From Gemmobacter sp. 24YEA27 (GTDB lineage: Bacteria > Pseudomonadota > Alphaproteobacteria > Rhodobacterales > Rhodobacteraceae), in contig NZ_JASJPW010000007.1 in the NCBI RefSeq assembly GCF_030052995.1, positions 62,001-126,000 of the forward strand: a stretch of 64,000 bases of DNA, read 5' to 3'. The notes under the pieces were generated by a model. That model ran no database searches and was not told the DNA's origin. It saw only the letters and a list, made by a program, of their open reading frames with translations. A program made the translations under genes and the position numbers. Shown one piece after another: positions 48,546 through 59,043 of the stretch. Every line of letters begins with the position of its first letter. Positions within the stretch are counted from its first letter, which is position 1.

Positions 48546-49191
48546 TAGCGCAGTGCGTGTAACGAAACATCCGGTCGCGCGCGCGCCCACCCCCCGCAGG
48601 CCTGGGGCGTCAGAATGTGCACATATCCGCCGATGGCACGCCAACGCGCCCTTCGTACCCCGCAAAGAGGCAAGCGACTGGAATTCGCGGGGCAGGGTTG
48701 CCGCCAGTTGAAGCGGCCGGTGCCGTAATGGCCGAGGTGCGCTTTAGGTCATGTTGACAAATGGGGGAGCCAGAGCCTGATGCAGGCAACATGACCTAAC
48801 CCTAGCCCGCCAGGCCCCCGAAATCATCATCCGCGCGGCACTTATGAACAGCTTTAACGCCCTCGCCCTCGCCGGGCTCATCCGCGTGACCCGAACCAGT
48901 AAGCGAGAGGCGAGGTCGCCCCTCAAGCCGCCATTTTGCAAATAGGCCACTACAATGCGGATTGATCATGAACCCGATTTTTTGAATGCGTGGGGTGAGT
49001 GTAAGGCACAACATGCAACCTAGAATTGTCAATAGGAGCTTTACTCACTTTGCGCGGTTTCCATGCAATTACAGGCTGCACGCCTGTTGTCCCGCAAACT
49101 TAAAAAGATTTCGTATCCGCCGCGGTTTTGTGGCGCTAATCTGATCTATACAGTTTTCCCGGCTTCGATTCGTTTTTCCTGAGGTGTGCTG
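48546..49191. other. Gap between the ECF and exopolysaccharide loci
   Basis: No credible gene. It holds a 54-bp inverted-repeat element (48745-48798) and an AT-richer stretch (about 48945-49190) that should contain the promoter of the exopolysaccharide operon. The minus-strand frames around 48800-49030 are poor and may be remains of a transposase tail. Confidence 0.5.
48745..48798. repeat. 54-bp inverted-repeat element
   Basis: TAGGTCATGTTG and its exact reverse complement CAACATGACCTA enclose 30 bp. Long terminal inverted repeats around so short a core resemble a solo end or miniature derivative of an IS5-type element. Confidence 0.5.
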
Positions 49192-50456
49192 ATGCCCCCA
49201 CGAAGGCAGATCTTTTTGAGGCAGGGTTTACTGCCGCACTTCTTAGCATGATCATTTTATTGCTGCCTGTCACCGTCGCCTTCGGGGCGACGCCTGATGA
49301 ATATATGATCAGCATCGGTGATGAGCTGGAACTTGATATCCTTGATGACAGCGAGCCGCCGCAGCGTTTTGTCGTTGGCGGCAACGGGCAGGTGCAATTG
49401 CCGTTTATCGGCGGGGTGTCGGTGGAGAATACCCGGCTCAGCGATGCGCGTGACCTGATCGCCCGCTCTTACATCGAGCGTGAGATTTTTATTGCCCCCC
49501 GGGTGGAGCTTTCGGTTGCCAGTTTCCGTCCGATCTTTGTCATCGGCGATGTAAAGACGCCGGGCAATTACAATTATCAGCCGTTCCTGACCGCAGAACA
49601 GGCGGCGGGACTGGCGGGGGGGGCAGCCGTTTCGACCAATAATGCCGAAACCCGGGTGCTGGAAAAGCGCAGTATTGAAGGCAGTCTCAGCGGTCTGCGG
49701 GCCGATCTGGCGCGGCGGGCGGCACAACTGGCGCGCGTGCGGGTCCAGATCGCGGGCGGTGCTAAGGTAGGCTGGGGCGATGTGCCCTCCGAGATCCGCT
49801 CAGATATTGACCGGACACTGTTCGACGAGCTGACCGCCGCCGAGGATCAGATCATCGCGCTGGATGCGCAAAGTCTGGCCACGCGGCGCGGCCTGCTGAC
49901 CGATGCGATCGCCGAAGCAGAGAACCGGATCGATCTGATGGGACAGCGGCATGATGTGCTTGTGAAAGCGGTCGAGAGCAACCGCGTCGAGGTGAACCGC
50001 AGCAAGGATCTGGTGACGCGGGGGCTGCGTCCGGTTTCCACCCTTGCGGATGACGAACAGGCGCAGTCGCGGCTGGAAGGGGAATTACTGCGGCTGGGCG
50101 AGGAACGATCTGCCGCGCTGGTGCAGGTCAACACTTTGCGCAGTGACCTGACCGAACTGGATACCCTGGGTGAAAAGGAACTCCTGACCGAGGCGCAGTC
50201 GCTGCGCGCGGCAATTGCGCAGGGCAGGGCAGATCTGGCTTCGGCTCAGGATCGGATTTTGTTGCTGACGCAATGGATTACCAGTTCGGACGGCCCGGAG
50301 GCCGATCTACTGGTCGAATATCTGGCGCGCCGTCGCACCAGTGTCGGAATGGAGGAAATCGCGTTGCAGCCGTTTGAAGAGTTGCAGCCCGGCGATCTTC
50401 TGATGGTGCGCATCCGCCCGCCCGAGGCACTGGACGGGCGGGAGCAAAAGGGATGA
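49192..50456 (+). CDS. Wza/KpsD-like polysaccharide export protein (one apparent frameshift)
   Basis: Outer-membrane/periplasmic export protein for exopolysaccharide. The signal region reads MPPRRQIFLRQ and, after one added G at 49224-49226, GFTAALLSMIILLLPVTVAF; otherwise a shorter start at 49248 is possible. The poly-export domain is clear (DEYMISIGDELELDILDDSE, GQVQLPFIGGVSVENTRLSD, ELSVASFRPIFVIGDVKTPG) and is followed by an SLBB-like part. A long helical coiled-coil region (about residues 150-350, LDAQSLATRRGLLTDAIAEA) is followed by a second short beta part. It overlaps the next gene (ATGA). Confidence 0.85.
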
Positions 50457-52667
50457 TACGCGCGCAGCACCACAAACCTGGCAACGCCCCCCGCCGCGCA
50501 GCCGGCTGCCGCCTGTCTTGCGCTCGCGTGGAGGGGGGCGGATCTACTGTATCTGCTCGACATCCTGCGGCAGCATCGCGGGTTGATCCTCGCGGTGATG
50601 ATTGCCGGCCTGGCTGGCATGTATATCCACCTCATGCGCAGCACGCCGACCTATATGGCGGGCACGCAGGTGGTGATCGACACAAGGCAGGAGCGCATCT
50701 CGCCGGTCGAGGAGGTGGTTTCAAACCTTGCGGTCAATAATTCGGTAGTCGCGGGCGAGGTCGAAACCATCCGTTCCAACGTGCTCATCGGGCGGGTGGT
50801 TGATAGACTGGCACTGGTCGACAACCCCGCCTTTGATCCAAGGCTGGATCGTGGCGAAGGCTGGCTGAGCAGGATCGGCCGGCTGATATCCGGTGGTGAA
50901 CCCTTTCATATCCGGGCAGCCGCGATGCCGCCTGATGCCCTGCGGGCGATGGTGGTCCAGCGTGTCCAGCGTGACATGCGGGTGACGCAGGTCGGGGTCT
51001 CTTACGTCATCCGAATTACCTATGAGAATCCTGATCCGCTGCTGGCGCGCGACATCGCCAATGCACTGGCCGAGGCTTATGTCGGCTCTTTGCTGGACAA
51101 CAAACGCGATGCCACGTTGCGGGTGAATACCTGGCTGTCGGAACGTCTGGTCGAGCTGAGTGCGCAGGTCGAGACGGCGGATGCCGCCGTTGTAGCCTTC
51201 CGGACCGAAATGGTGGCGAAGACCGGCGGCAGCGAAGAGGTGACCGGTCAGCTGATGGCCGAGCTGAACAGCAAGATGGTGGCGACCCAGGCCGAACGCG
51301 CCGATGCCGAGGTGCGGTCAGATCAGGTGTCCTATCTGCTGGAACGGGGCGGCACGACGGCGGTGGCCGATATGGTGACCTCGCCCCTGCTGGAGACGCT
51401 GCATCGCCAGCGGTCGGAACTGGCGGCGCAACAGGCCGAACTGGGCAGCACTCTGGGGCGGCGGCATCCCGAGATGGTGCGGATCACCGCCCAGATCGGT
51501 GACATCGACCGCAGTATCGAGGCCGAGGTGCGGCGCCAGATTGAAGCACTGCAGGTCAATGTCAGCATTGCGCGCAACCGGGAACAGGCGCTGGCCGCGC
51601 AGATTGCCGTAGTCTCGGACCGGCTGGACCAGATCGCCCATGCCTCGGTGCGGCTGGATCAGCTGCTGCGCACCGCCGAGGCGACGCGGCTTGTTTATGA
51701 AAACTTCCTGTCCCGCTTCAAGGAAACCAGTGCGCAAGGGGATTTCCAGTCGCCCGAGGCCCAGATTATCGAAAAGGCCAATCTTCCGACCGCTCCCTCC
51801 AGCCCGCGGGTAGGGTTTTCCATGATGATCGCGGCGGTGGCGTCGCTGAGCTTTGGCATTGTGGCGGCGTTCGGCCGGTCCGCACTGCGCGATCCGGTGC
51901 GGACGGCTGATGACCTGCGCGAGGCGACGCATCTGCCGACGCTGGCCGCTTTGCCGCATATTGCCAGGACCCGGGGCGGTCCCACCTGGCTGGAGCGCGA
52001 ATTATCAGGGGTCGCGCCCACTGCCTTTATGGAGGGGATCCGCTCGGTCCGGGCAAGGCTGCTCGAGGAGCCTGAATTCACCCGCCCCCGGGTGGTCATG
52101 GTCACATCGTCCCTGTCGGGCGAGGGGAAATCATCCATCTGCCATGCGCTGATCCGGTCTTTGTCGGATGTCGGGCGCAAAGTGACCCTGATCGACATGG
52201 ACCTGCGCCGGTCGGACTCCATACGCACTCTCGGGCTGGATGAAAATGGTCCCGACCTGATCGACATCATGTCCGGCCGTAAGCCGGTTGCCAGCCTCCT
52301 GTCCGGCGGGATGGAGTTCTCTGCCATGTTGGGCGCCGATATTCTGGTGCCGCGCCAACGCAGCGATCGGGCCGCCGACCTGATCAGCCGCCCGGAAATG
52401 GCCGAGGTGATAGGGCTTTTGCGCCAGCGCTATGACGTGGTGATCGTCAATGCGCCGCCGGTGCTGAACCTGGCGGATACTTTGCTTTTGGCCAAACACA
52501 CAGATGCCACGCTGCTGGTGGCGCAAAGCGGTCGCACGCCGATGCGGGTGCTGCGCCAGATGCTGATGCGGCTGACCGATGCCGGGGTGCCGGTTCTCGG
52601 TACGGTGCTGACCCAGGTGCGCCGACATCACGCCGCGGCACGCGATGTTTACGGCTACAACTATTAA
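50453..52667 (+). CDS. Wzc/GumC-like polysaccharide copolymerase with BY-kinase domain
   Basis: About 738 residues. The clear frame starts near 50530, and the overlapping ATG 50453 needs a two-base correction in the adjacent C/G runs. Layout: first membrane helix (LILAVMIAGLAGMYIHLM), a Wzz domain with NNSVVAGEVETIRSNVLIG, long periplasmic coiled coils (SELAAQQAELGSTLGRRHPE), second membrane helix (MIAAVASLSFGIVAAFG), then a BY-kinase domain with Walker A TSSLSGEGKSSICHA, A' VTLIDMDLRRSDS and B VVIVNAPPVLNLAD. The tail ends DVYGYNY, a minimal tyrosine cluster. It regulates chain length and export together with the preceding gene. Confidence 0.87.
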
Positions 52668-52690
52668 CTCTTTTAATGGGGGGGAGGGAG

Positions 52691-53827
52691 ATGCGGGTCG
52701 CGATCATTCATTACTGGCTGGTCGGAATGCGGGGCGGCGAGCGGGTGCTGGAGGAGATGCTCCGTCTTTACCCGCAGGCGGATCTCTTTACCCATGTCGC
52801 GGATCGCAGCGCGCTGTCGCCGCTCATTGCGGACCGCCCGATCCATGAGTCCTTCATCGCGCGGCTGCCTGGGGCCAGGCGGCATTACCAGAAATATCTG
52901 CCCCTGATGCCCCGCGCGCTGGAGGAACTGGACCTGCGCGGCTATGACCTGATCCTGTCGATGGAAAGTGGCCCGGCCAAGGGCATCATCCCGCCGCCGG
53001 GCTCGCTGCATATATGTTATGCGCATTCACCCATGCGCTATATCTGGGATCATTACCCGCAGTATCGGGCGGGACTGGGCAATCCGCTGATGCGGATGTG
53101 GTTCTCGCGGCTGGCGCATCGTCTGCGGATCTGGGACGTGTCCACCGCGGCGCGGGTTGACCGGTTCATCGCCAACTCTCACTTCGTGGCCGACCGGATC
53201 ATGCAATATTACCGCCGGGACGCGGATGTGGTGCATCCCCCTGTCGATCTGGAGGCCTATCATCCGGTAACCCCGCCTTCGCCGCGCAGTCATTACCTGT
53301 TTGTCTCGGAGCTGGTGCGCTACAAACGCGCCGATCTTGTGATCGAGGCGTTTCGCGGCTGGCCAGAGCGCAGGCTCCTCGTCGTGGGCACCGGCAGCGA
53401 GCGGGCTGCGCTGGAACGGGATCTGCCGCCCAATGTCACGCTTTTGGGCCGGGTTCCGGGGTCGGATCTGCCCGACCTCTACCGCCGGGCCCATGCGCTG
53501 ATCTTTCCGGGGGAAGAGGATTTCGGCATCGTCCCGGTCGAGGCAATGGCCTGTGGCACGCCGGTCCTGGCCTATGGGCGCGGTGGTGCAACGGACAGCG
53601 TGATCGAAGGGCGAACGGGCCTGTTCTTCCATGACCAGAGCGTTGCGGCGATCCGGCAGGCGGTGCTGGATTTCGAGAACGCCCCGCATCGTTTTGACCC
53701 GGAGGATATTGCGACTCATGCCCGGGGGTTCGGGGCCCCCCGGTTCCGGGCCGAGATCGCCGCGATCATCCAGGCTGCGCAGGATGGCTATTCCGGCAAG
53801 ACCGACAGCAGGAGGCGGGTGGGATGA
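52691..53827 (+). CDS. Glycosyltransferase family 4
   Basis: A 378-residue cytoplasmic GT-B enzyme. ATG 52691 has a strong GGGAGGGAG site. The N-terminal domain begins VAIIHYWLVGMRGGERVLEE, with the acceptor-side motif LHICYAHSPMRYIWDHYPQY. The C-terminal donor-binding domain has SELVRYKRADLVIEAFRGWP, LLVVGTGSERAAL and the E-x7-E motif region EEDFGIVPVEAMACGTPVLA. It transfers a sugar from a nucleotide donor to the lipid-linked repeat unit; the sugar cannot be inferred. It converges with the hydrolase gene, overlapping by 40 bases. Confidence 0.88.
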   Translation: MRVAIIHYWLVGMRGGERVLEEMLRLYPQADLFTHVADRSALSPLIADRPIHESFIARLPGARRHYQKYLPLMPRALEELDLRGYDLILSMESGPAKGIIPPPGSLHICYAHSPMRYIWDHYPQYRAGLGNPLMRMWFSRLAHRLRIWDVSTAARVDRFIANSHFVADRIMQYYRRDADVVHPPVDLEAYHPVTPPSPRSHYLFVSELVRYKRADLVIEAFRGWPERRLLVVGTGSERAALERDLPPNVTLLGRVPGSDLPDLYRRAHALIFPGEEDFGIVPVEAMACGTPVLAYGRGGATDSVIEGRTGLFFHDQSVAAIRQAVLDFENAPHRFDPEDIATHARGFGAPRFRAEIAAIIQAAQDGYSGKTDSRRRVG

Positions 53828-55586
53828 GACAAGCCGGAATGCACGGTCATCCGGGCGGGCCGCCCCTGGCTTTCGGCATAATTCGCGCTGCCTGTGTTCA
53901 GGTTCCGCTCCAGCCGGGGAAAGCTGGTTCCGGCGATATTCAGCCGCAGCCGGTGCCCGGCGGCAAGGGTCCAGGCGATGTCGCGCAGATCGACGGTGAC
54001 TTCGGTAACCTGACCGGCCCGCATCGGTTCAGGCTGATCGAAGCCCCCGCGATAGCGCAGGCGCAAGGCGCCTTCCTGGATCATCAGCGACTTGCCCTGC
54101 GGGTCCACATCGGTCAGCCGTACGATAAGGTCGGAATCGGGCGCATCGGTCGAGACAAAGACCTGGGCGGTGATCGGCCCCGCGATGGTCATGGCACGCT
54201 CCAGCGGGTCCGAGGTCCAGATCAGCAGGTCGCCGCGCCCCTCGACGGCGTTCTGGAACAGCGGGCCGTCGCGCAGATCGGGCTCGCCGGTGCAACAGAT
54301 CGCGCCACCAAGGGTCGGCACCGGGTGCATCGGATCCGAGGTGAAGCTGCGGGTTGCGTCCCGCACGGGGCTTTGCCTGGTCAGACGCTCGCCGTCCAGA
54401 TAAAGCGGCAGGGGCTGCGCCTCGGGCGGGGGCCAGTCCTCTGCATTGCGCCATGTGTCGGAATTGAGGACGTAGTATTGCAGCCTCGGCGCCCCGCTTT
54501 CAGGTACCTTAGTCTCCGGTGCGGCCTTCAGGTGGCGGCCAGAAAGGCGAGGATCTGCCCGACCGGGGCAGCGCGGCCCTGAGGGGCCAGGGGCAGGTCG
54601 CCCACCATGCCGGGTTCGTCCGCGCCCAGATAGCTGCAATGGGTGCCGGGTGTGATGAGGGTCTGCGTCTCGGCCCCCGCCAACCGGCTGGCACGTTGCA
54701 GCGCCAGCGTGCCGCCGATCGAGGGATCATACCAGCTGTCGATATAGAAGGCCGGCACGGTGGGGCGATCCTCCGGGCTGATATAGCCCATGTCGTTCCA
54801 CCACGCGGTATCGCCGAAGTGCTCCAGAAACGCCTCGTAATCGGTGGGGTCGTGGCGCAGGCGTCGCACCGCACCGATGATCGGCAGGGTCTGCAGGGCC
54901 GCCGCCAGATCGCCGCCTTCGGGGGCATAGCGCCCCGGGGTCTTTTCGCCCGCAGTCCCGAACCACCCAATCCCCGAGGCGAGTTGGAAAATGCCGCCCT
55001 CGAATGCGCCGAAATAGGTATGGCGCCCCTCAAGCGTGCCTGCGGCCCCGCCGGCCCCCATCGGCACCATGGCGCGATGCGCGGGATGGTTCAGCGCGGC
55101 CAGCATCAGCTGGCTTTCCCCAAGTGCCGAGCAGCCGAGGGTTCCCACCGCACCATCCGACCAGCCCTGCGCGGTGATCCAGTCCAGCGTGGCGGCGCCA
55201 TCCGCGCCCTCGTTCGGCCAGGGCGCGAATACACCGTCCGAGTTGCCCCGTCCCCGCATATCCTGCACAACCACGGCATAGCCCTCGGGCAGCAGGATGT
55301 TCACCCAGAACCTGATCTCGCCATAGGATCGCTTGCCATAGGGCAGGCGCATCAGCACGGCAGGGCCGCGAAAGCCAGTTCCGCGCAAGCCAGGTGCCGG
55401 CAGGTAGACATCGGTGGCCAGCCGCAGGCCATCGGGCATCGCGACCCCCACATCGGAAAGATCGGGCGCGCCGGCCTGGATCTGCCAGATCAGCTGCGCG
55501 CGCAGCGGTTGGCTGATGACCAGGGCGGCACCCCCGGCCAGCGACAGCCCCGCCAGTGTCACCCAGAAGGCGCGCCTCATACGCAT
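53788..55586 (-). CDS. CocE/NonD-family X-Pro dipeptidyl-peptidase-like hydrolase (one apparent frameshift)
   Basis: About 599 residues. An N-terminal signal/anchor (FWVTLAGLSLAGGAALVISQ) suggests an exported enzyme. The alpha/beta-hydrolase domain contains DGLRLATDVYLPAPGLRGTG, the nucleophile elbow VGTLGCSALGESQLML and PAFYIDSWYDPSIGG, with the His expected in ITPGTHCSYLG. The C-terminal jelly-roll domain follows a break near 54535 and includes RRYRGG-type DLRDIAWTLAAGHRLRLNIA and RLERNLNTG. CocE-type enzymes cleave esters or amides, so removal of acyl groups from the polysaccharide is possible. The gene is antisense within the exopolysaccharide locus. Confidence 0.8.
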
Positions 55587-55606
55587 CTTGCACCGCAGGC
55601 TCGGTC

Positions 55607-56370
55607 ATGGACCTGACCGTCGATCTGATCTGCTGGCGCCTGACCCAGCCCGCGCAGCGGCTGGCGGCCATGGCCGCGACGCTTTCGGCGATTGAACGGG
55701 CGCGGGCCGCGGCCTTCCGCTTTGCCCGCCACCGGGATGAATGGATCGCGGCACGCGGGGCCTGCGCCGGGTGCTGGCGAACCGTCTGGCGGCCCGCCCC
55801 GAGGATCTGCGGTTCCGGATTGGCCCTTGTGGCAGGCCATCGCTGGGCGGCTCGCTGCGGTTCAGTCTCAGCCATGCCGGCGGCTGGGCGGCCGTGGCAC
55901 TGTGCGAAGGGGTTGATCCCGGACTGGACATCGAGGCGATTTCCCCCGTGAGCGTCGCCCTGGCCGAACATCATTTCGCGCCCGAGGAATGCGCCGCGCT
56001 GGAGGCTTTGCCGCCAAAGGACTGGCAGGCCGCGTTTTTCCGCTGCTGGACGCGTAAAGAGGCGGTGGTCAAGGCCACCGGGCGCGGGTTGTCGATGCCG
56101 CTGATCGATTTCGCGGTGAATTTGTCGCCTCTGGCGCCGCGCCTGTTGCGCATCAGGGATGATGACGCCCGGACCTGGGCGCTGTGGCAGCTGCCGACAG
56201 GGCCGGGCATGGCAGGCTCGCTTGCCATGCGCAATCAGGGGCGGCGGGTGAACTTGCGGTTTTGCTCCGGATGGCTGGGGCTGCACCATGACGCTAACCT
56301 TTCCGCTCAAGAAAATACCCGAGGCTCCGGCTGGGGCCCAGGGCCGGATGGGTGTCGATCACATGGCTGA
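55607..56370 (+). CDS. 4'-phosphopantetheinyl transferase, Sfp type (apparent frameshift)
   Basis: Transfers phosphopantetheine from CoA to carrier proteins. It starts MDLTVDLICWRLTQPAQRLA. After one missing base near 55760 it continues RRVLANRLAARPEDLRFRIG, then SLRFSLSHAGGWAAVALCEG, GLDIEAISPVSVA and FFRCWTRKEAVVKATGRGLS: the family's SHs, xGxDxE and W-x-xKEA motifs with Mg-binding Asp and Glu. The true end may be TGA near 56290 rather than 56370, where it overlaps the methyltransferase gene. It is unusual in an exopolysaccharide locus, but a partial AMP-ligase gene lies further along. Confidence 0.83.
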
Positions 56371-57099
56371 GCTGCGGGATCTCCCATCTGTCGCGGATCT
56401 GCCAGCCGCAGCCGGTGATTTCTTCCTCAAACCCCTGGCGGTTGCGGAACTGATAGGGCACGCGCGCCGGGCCGATGCGCTCGAGCGTGGTGACAGAGGC
56501 GCCATCGCGCGTGGCAACCTTGTTGAAGATCGCGAGGCGCGGCGGAACCGCCATCCGGTCAACAAGCTGGGCCAGGGGATGTCCAGATACTGAAACAGCC
56601 CCGACGCCAGAAGAATATCCGCAGGACCGGCGGCCCCGGGATCGCTTTCAAAGCGGAGTGCGGCAGGCAGTTCGCCCCTGGCCTGACGGGTCCGGGCGGC
56701 GGCGATGATCGCCGGCAGATCGCAGACCACCCATTCCACGCCCTCCAGCGGCAGATGCGGCGCGAAGGCGATGAATTTTGTGCCCAGATGCCCCCCCAGA
56801 TCCAGCACGCGCATTCCGGGCCGCAGATGGTGCCGGAGCCAGTACAGCACCGGATAGTCATGCAGCTGCACGACGCACATCTTGCGAAACGAGGTCTCGG
56901 CCAGCGCGTCATGGTCATAGCCGGGAAGCCAGCCCTTCGGGATATGGCGCATCGCCTCGGCATGGGTGGGCCAGGCGCCGACAAAGCCGGGTGCGGCCGG
57001 GGTCAGGGCCAGCGCCCGGTTCCACAAGCTGCGCAATGGCAGGCTCAGATGCCGTTGCACCGCCCTTTGCAAAGCCCGTCTGCCCTGTCCAGGCCCCAT
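56294..57099 (-). CDS. Putative methyltransferase, TIGR04325-like (apparent frameshift)
   Basis: About 268 residues; ATG 57099 starts MGPGQGRRALQRAVQRHLSL. The class I methyltransferase core has PGMRVLDLGGHLGTKFIAFA, VEWVVCDLPAIIAAAR and DILLASGLFQYLD. After a break near 56575 it continues AIFNKVATRDGASVTTLERI, VPYQFRNRQGFEEEI and WEIPQLSHVIDTHPA. Order and spacing resemble the TIGR04325 family found in polysaccharide loci. It likely methylates a sugar precursor. The opposite-strand neighbours overlap it at the end. Confidence 0.75.
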
Positions 57100-57272
57100 G
57101 CTGCGCCCTCCGCCAAAGGGAGAATAGAATACCGGCAGTATTGGCCAGATCTCCCAAAGCACATAGGGGTTTTCTTCAGCGCTTCATGCAGCGTCCCCTG
57201 CGGTGCTTCCTGCCGCGTCTCCTGCGGCGTTCCGTTCGGTACGGGTGGTATGTCCTGGGCAGGAGGGCGTCT

Positions 57273-58721
57273 GTGACGGTTTACCCTGCCTCGGGCCTCC
57301 TGCTCCTGATCTGGCTGGTGCTGGTCCGCCGTGACATCGACAACTCGCTGCGGCTGAGCATCGCCTGCCTTCCGCTCGGGATCTTTGCCGCCGCCAATCT
57401 GGCCGGGTTGTCGCTGCTGGCCGCGCATATGATCGCACTGCTGAGCCTGCTGCTGCTGAGCCTGCGGGCGCTTGCGGCGCCGGGTGGTCCCCGCATCGGC
57501 CCTGTGACCCCGGCCACGATGTGGCTTCTGGCGTTCATGGCTTATGCGGCGGTGTCGGCGGTGGTGCTGCCCCGGATCTTTGCCGGACAGTTCTACGTCT
57601 TTCCCATGACGGTCAGTCTGCGCGGCGTCGTCGTCAGCGCCGACTTCCCCTCAACGATGATGCCGCTGGGGCCGACGACCTCCAATCTGGCACAGGCCGG
57701 GTATATCCTGATATCCGGCATGTTCTTTATGGCAGCCAGTGCCACCTTTTCCTGGCGCGGCGCTGCGTTCGCCCGAAGTGCGGTGTTCTGGGCCGGGCTG
57801 GTCAATCTGGGGGCTGGCCTTCTGGATCTGATCGGGCTGGATGATCTGCTGACCTTCATCCGTACCGCCGACTACGCGCTGGCCAACACGCACACCCTTG
57901 CCGGCTTCCTGCGGGTGATCGGCGGCTTTTCCGAAGCGTCAGTTTTCGGGGCCACCTCGGCCACATTCTTTGCCTGGTTCCTGATGGCCTGGCTGACCGG
58001 ACGCAGACCCTCGGACGGGTTTATTGCCCTCGGCTCGATGGTCATGGCGCTGTTTTCGATGTCTTCCTCCGGTATGGCCACACTTGTGGCGGCGCTGCTG
58101 CTGACGGTGCTGCATGCCAGGATCTGGGCCGGTCAGCGGCTGTCGCGCGGCTTTCTGCACCTGCTGGTGATCCTTGGTTCTGGCCTGACCGGAACCCTGG
58201 CGCTGATGGCGCAATCTGATGCTCTTATGGCCGAAGCGGCGCGCCTGCTTGATGCGCTGATCTTCGACAAGCCCGCCAGCCTCTCAGGGCTGGAGCGGGG
58301 TGCCTGGGCGGCGGAGGGGTTCAATGCCTTCTGGCAGACCCATGGCTTTGGTGCGGGCCCAGGGTCGTTGCGGGCGAACGGATTGCCTGCGGTACTGGCG
58401 GGTAGTGTTGGCCTGCCCGGGATACTGACCTTCGGGGGCTTCCTGCTCGCGGTGCTGGCACCTGTCGGGCGGCCCGGTCAGCCCGAACTGTTCCAGATGG
58501 CGCGTGTGGCTGCGCTGACCACACTGTTTGGCCTGGTGCTCTCGGCAACCACGCCCGATCCGACGCTGCTTCTGATGAGTTTTGCCGCCATTGCTTGTGC
58601 CGCGCGCGCCCCGCAGACCGGAACCTCCGGGCGCCGGATGATGCTGGCAGGCATAGCAGCCCAGCCGCTCAGGCGAGAAGGAGCCGCACCGCCGATCAGG
58701 CAAGAAGGAGATAGAGGATGA
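57273..58721 (+). CDS. Wzy/O-antigen-ligase-like polysaccharide polymerase
   Basis: About 482 residues with roughly ten hydrophobic segments, such as SGLLLLIWLVLVRRDI, LSLLAAHMIALLSLLLLSL and GFIALGSMVMALFSMSSSGM. The large periplasmic loop before the last helices (WAAEGFNAFWQTHGFGAGPG) with the preceding Arg is typical of Wzy/WaaL proteins that join repeat units. GTG 57273 is chosen for its strong AGGAGG site 6 bases before; ATG 57186 is possible. The end overlaps a mini-gene on the other strand. Confidence 0.8.
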   Translation: MTVYPASGLLLLIWLVLVRRDIDNSLRLSIACLPLGIFAAANLAGLSLLAAHMIALLSLLLLSLRALAAPGGPRIGPVTPATMWLLAFMAYAAVSAVVLPRIFAGQFYVFPMTVSLRGVVVSADFPSTMMPLGPTTSNLAQAGYILISGMFFMAASATFSWRGAAFARSAVFWAGLVNLGAGLLDLIGLDDLLTFIRTADYALANTHTLAGFLRVIGGFSEASVFGATSATFFAWFLMAWLTGRRPSDGFIALGSMVMALFSMSSSGMATLVAALLLTVLHARIWAGQRLSRGFLHLLVILGSGLTGTLALMAQSDALMAEAARLLDALIFDKPASLSGLERGAWAAEGFNAFWQTHGFGAGPGSLRANGLPAVLAGSVGLPGILTFGGFLLAVLAPVGRPGQPELFQMARVAALTTLFGLVLSATTPDPTLLLMSFAAIACAARAPQTGTSGRRMMLAGIAAQPLRREGAAPPIRQEGDRG

Positions 58722-58821
58722 CCGTCCAGAACCCGGTGCAGCCCAGGATCACCAGCCAGCGCAGGCCAGCCGCACTGCTGCCCATCATGCGGCCGGCGCG
58801 GGTTGGGAGATGCTGTGTCAT
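58696..58821 (-). CDS. Mini membrane protein, 41 residues
   Basis: ATG 58821 starts MTQHLPTRAGRMMGSSAAGL, followed by one membrane helix (RWLVILGCTGFWTVILYLLL) and a stop after Ala. The charged N-terminus and single helix fit a small membrane-regulating peptide. It lies antisense to the end of the polymerase gene. A second mini membrane protein of similar design is at 61385. Unknown function. Confidence 0.55.
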   Translation of the reverse strand: MTQHLPTRAGRMMGSSAAGLRWLVILGCTGFWTVILYLLLA

Positions 58822-59043
58822 ATGGTGTCTGGCTTCGTTCAAGTTGAACCTGTGCGTGAAGGGTGATGGCGGTGCGGTCTTGCACCTCAGGCATTATTCC
58901 AGCCTGCTTTGGATAAGCAGTAATCCTGTGCCGGATGTCGAGAGGTTCCGCCGCGCGCCACAAGGGCTCAGCAATCCTTCGCCGCCCAGATCCGGCCTTT
59001 GGGAACATTTCCGCCGAAACCAACTGCCGGAGAGGAGAAACTC

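Noticed and set aside
48546..48665. Longer sigma factor starting at 48665
   Set aside because: The extra 40 residues are Arg/Cys-rich and lie outside the family; ATG 48545 gives normal length.
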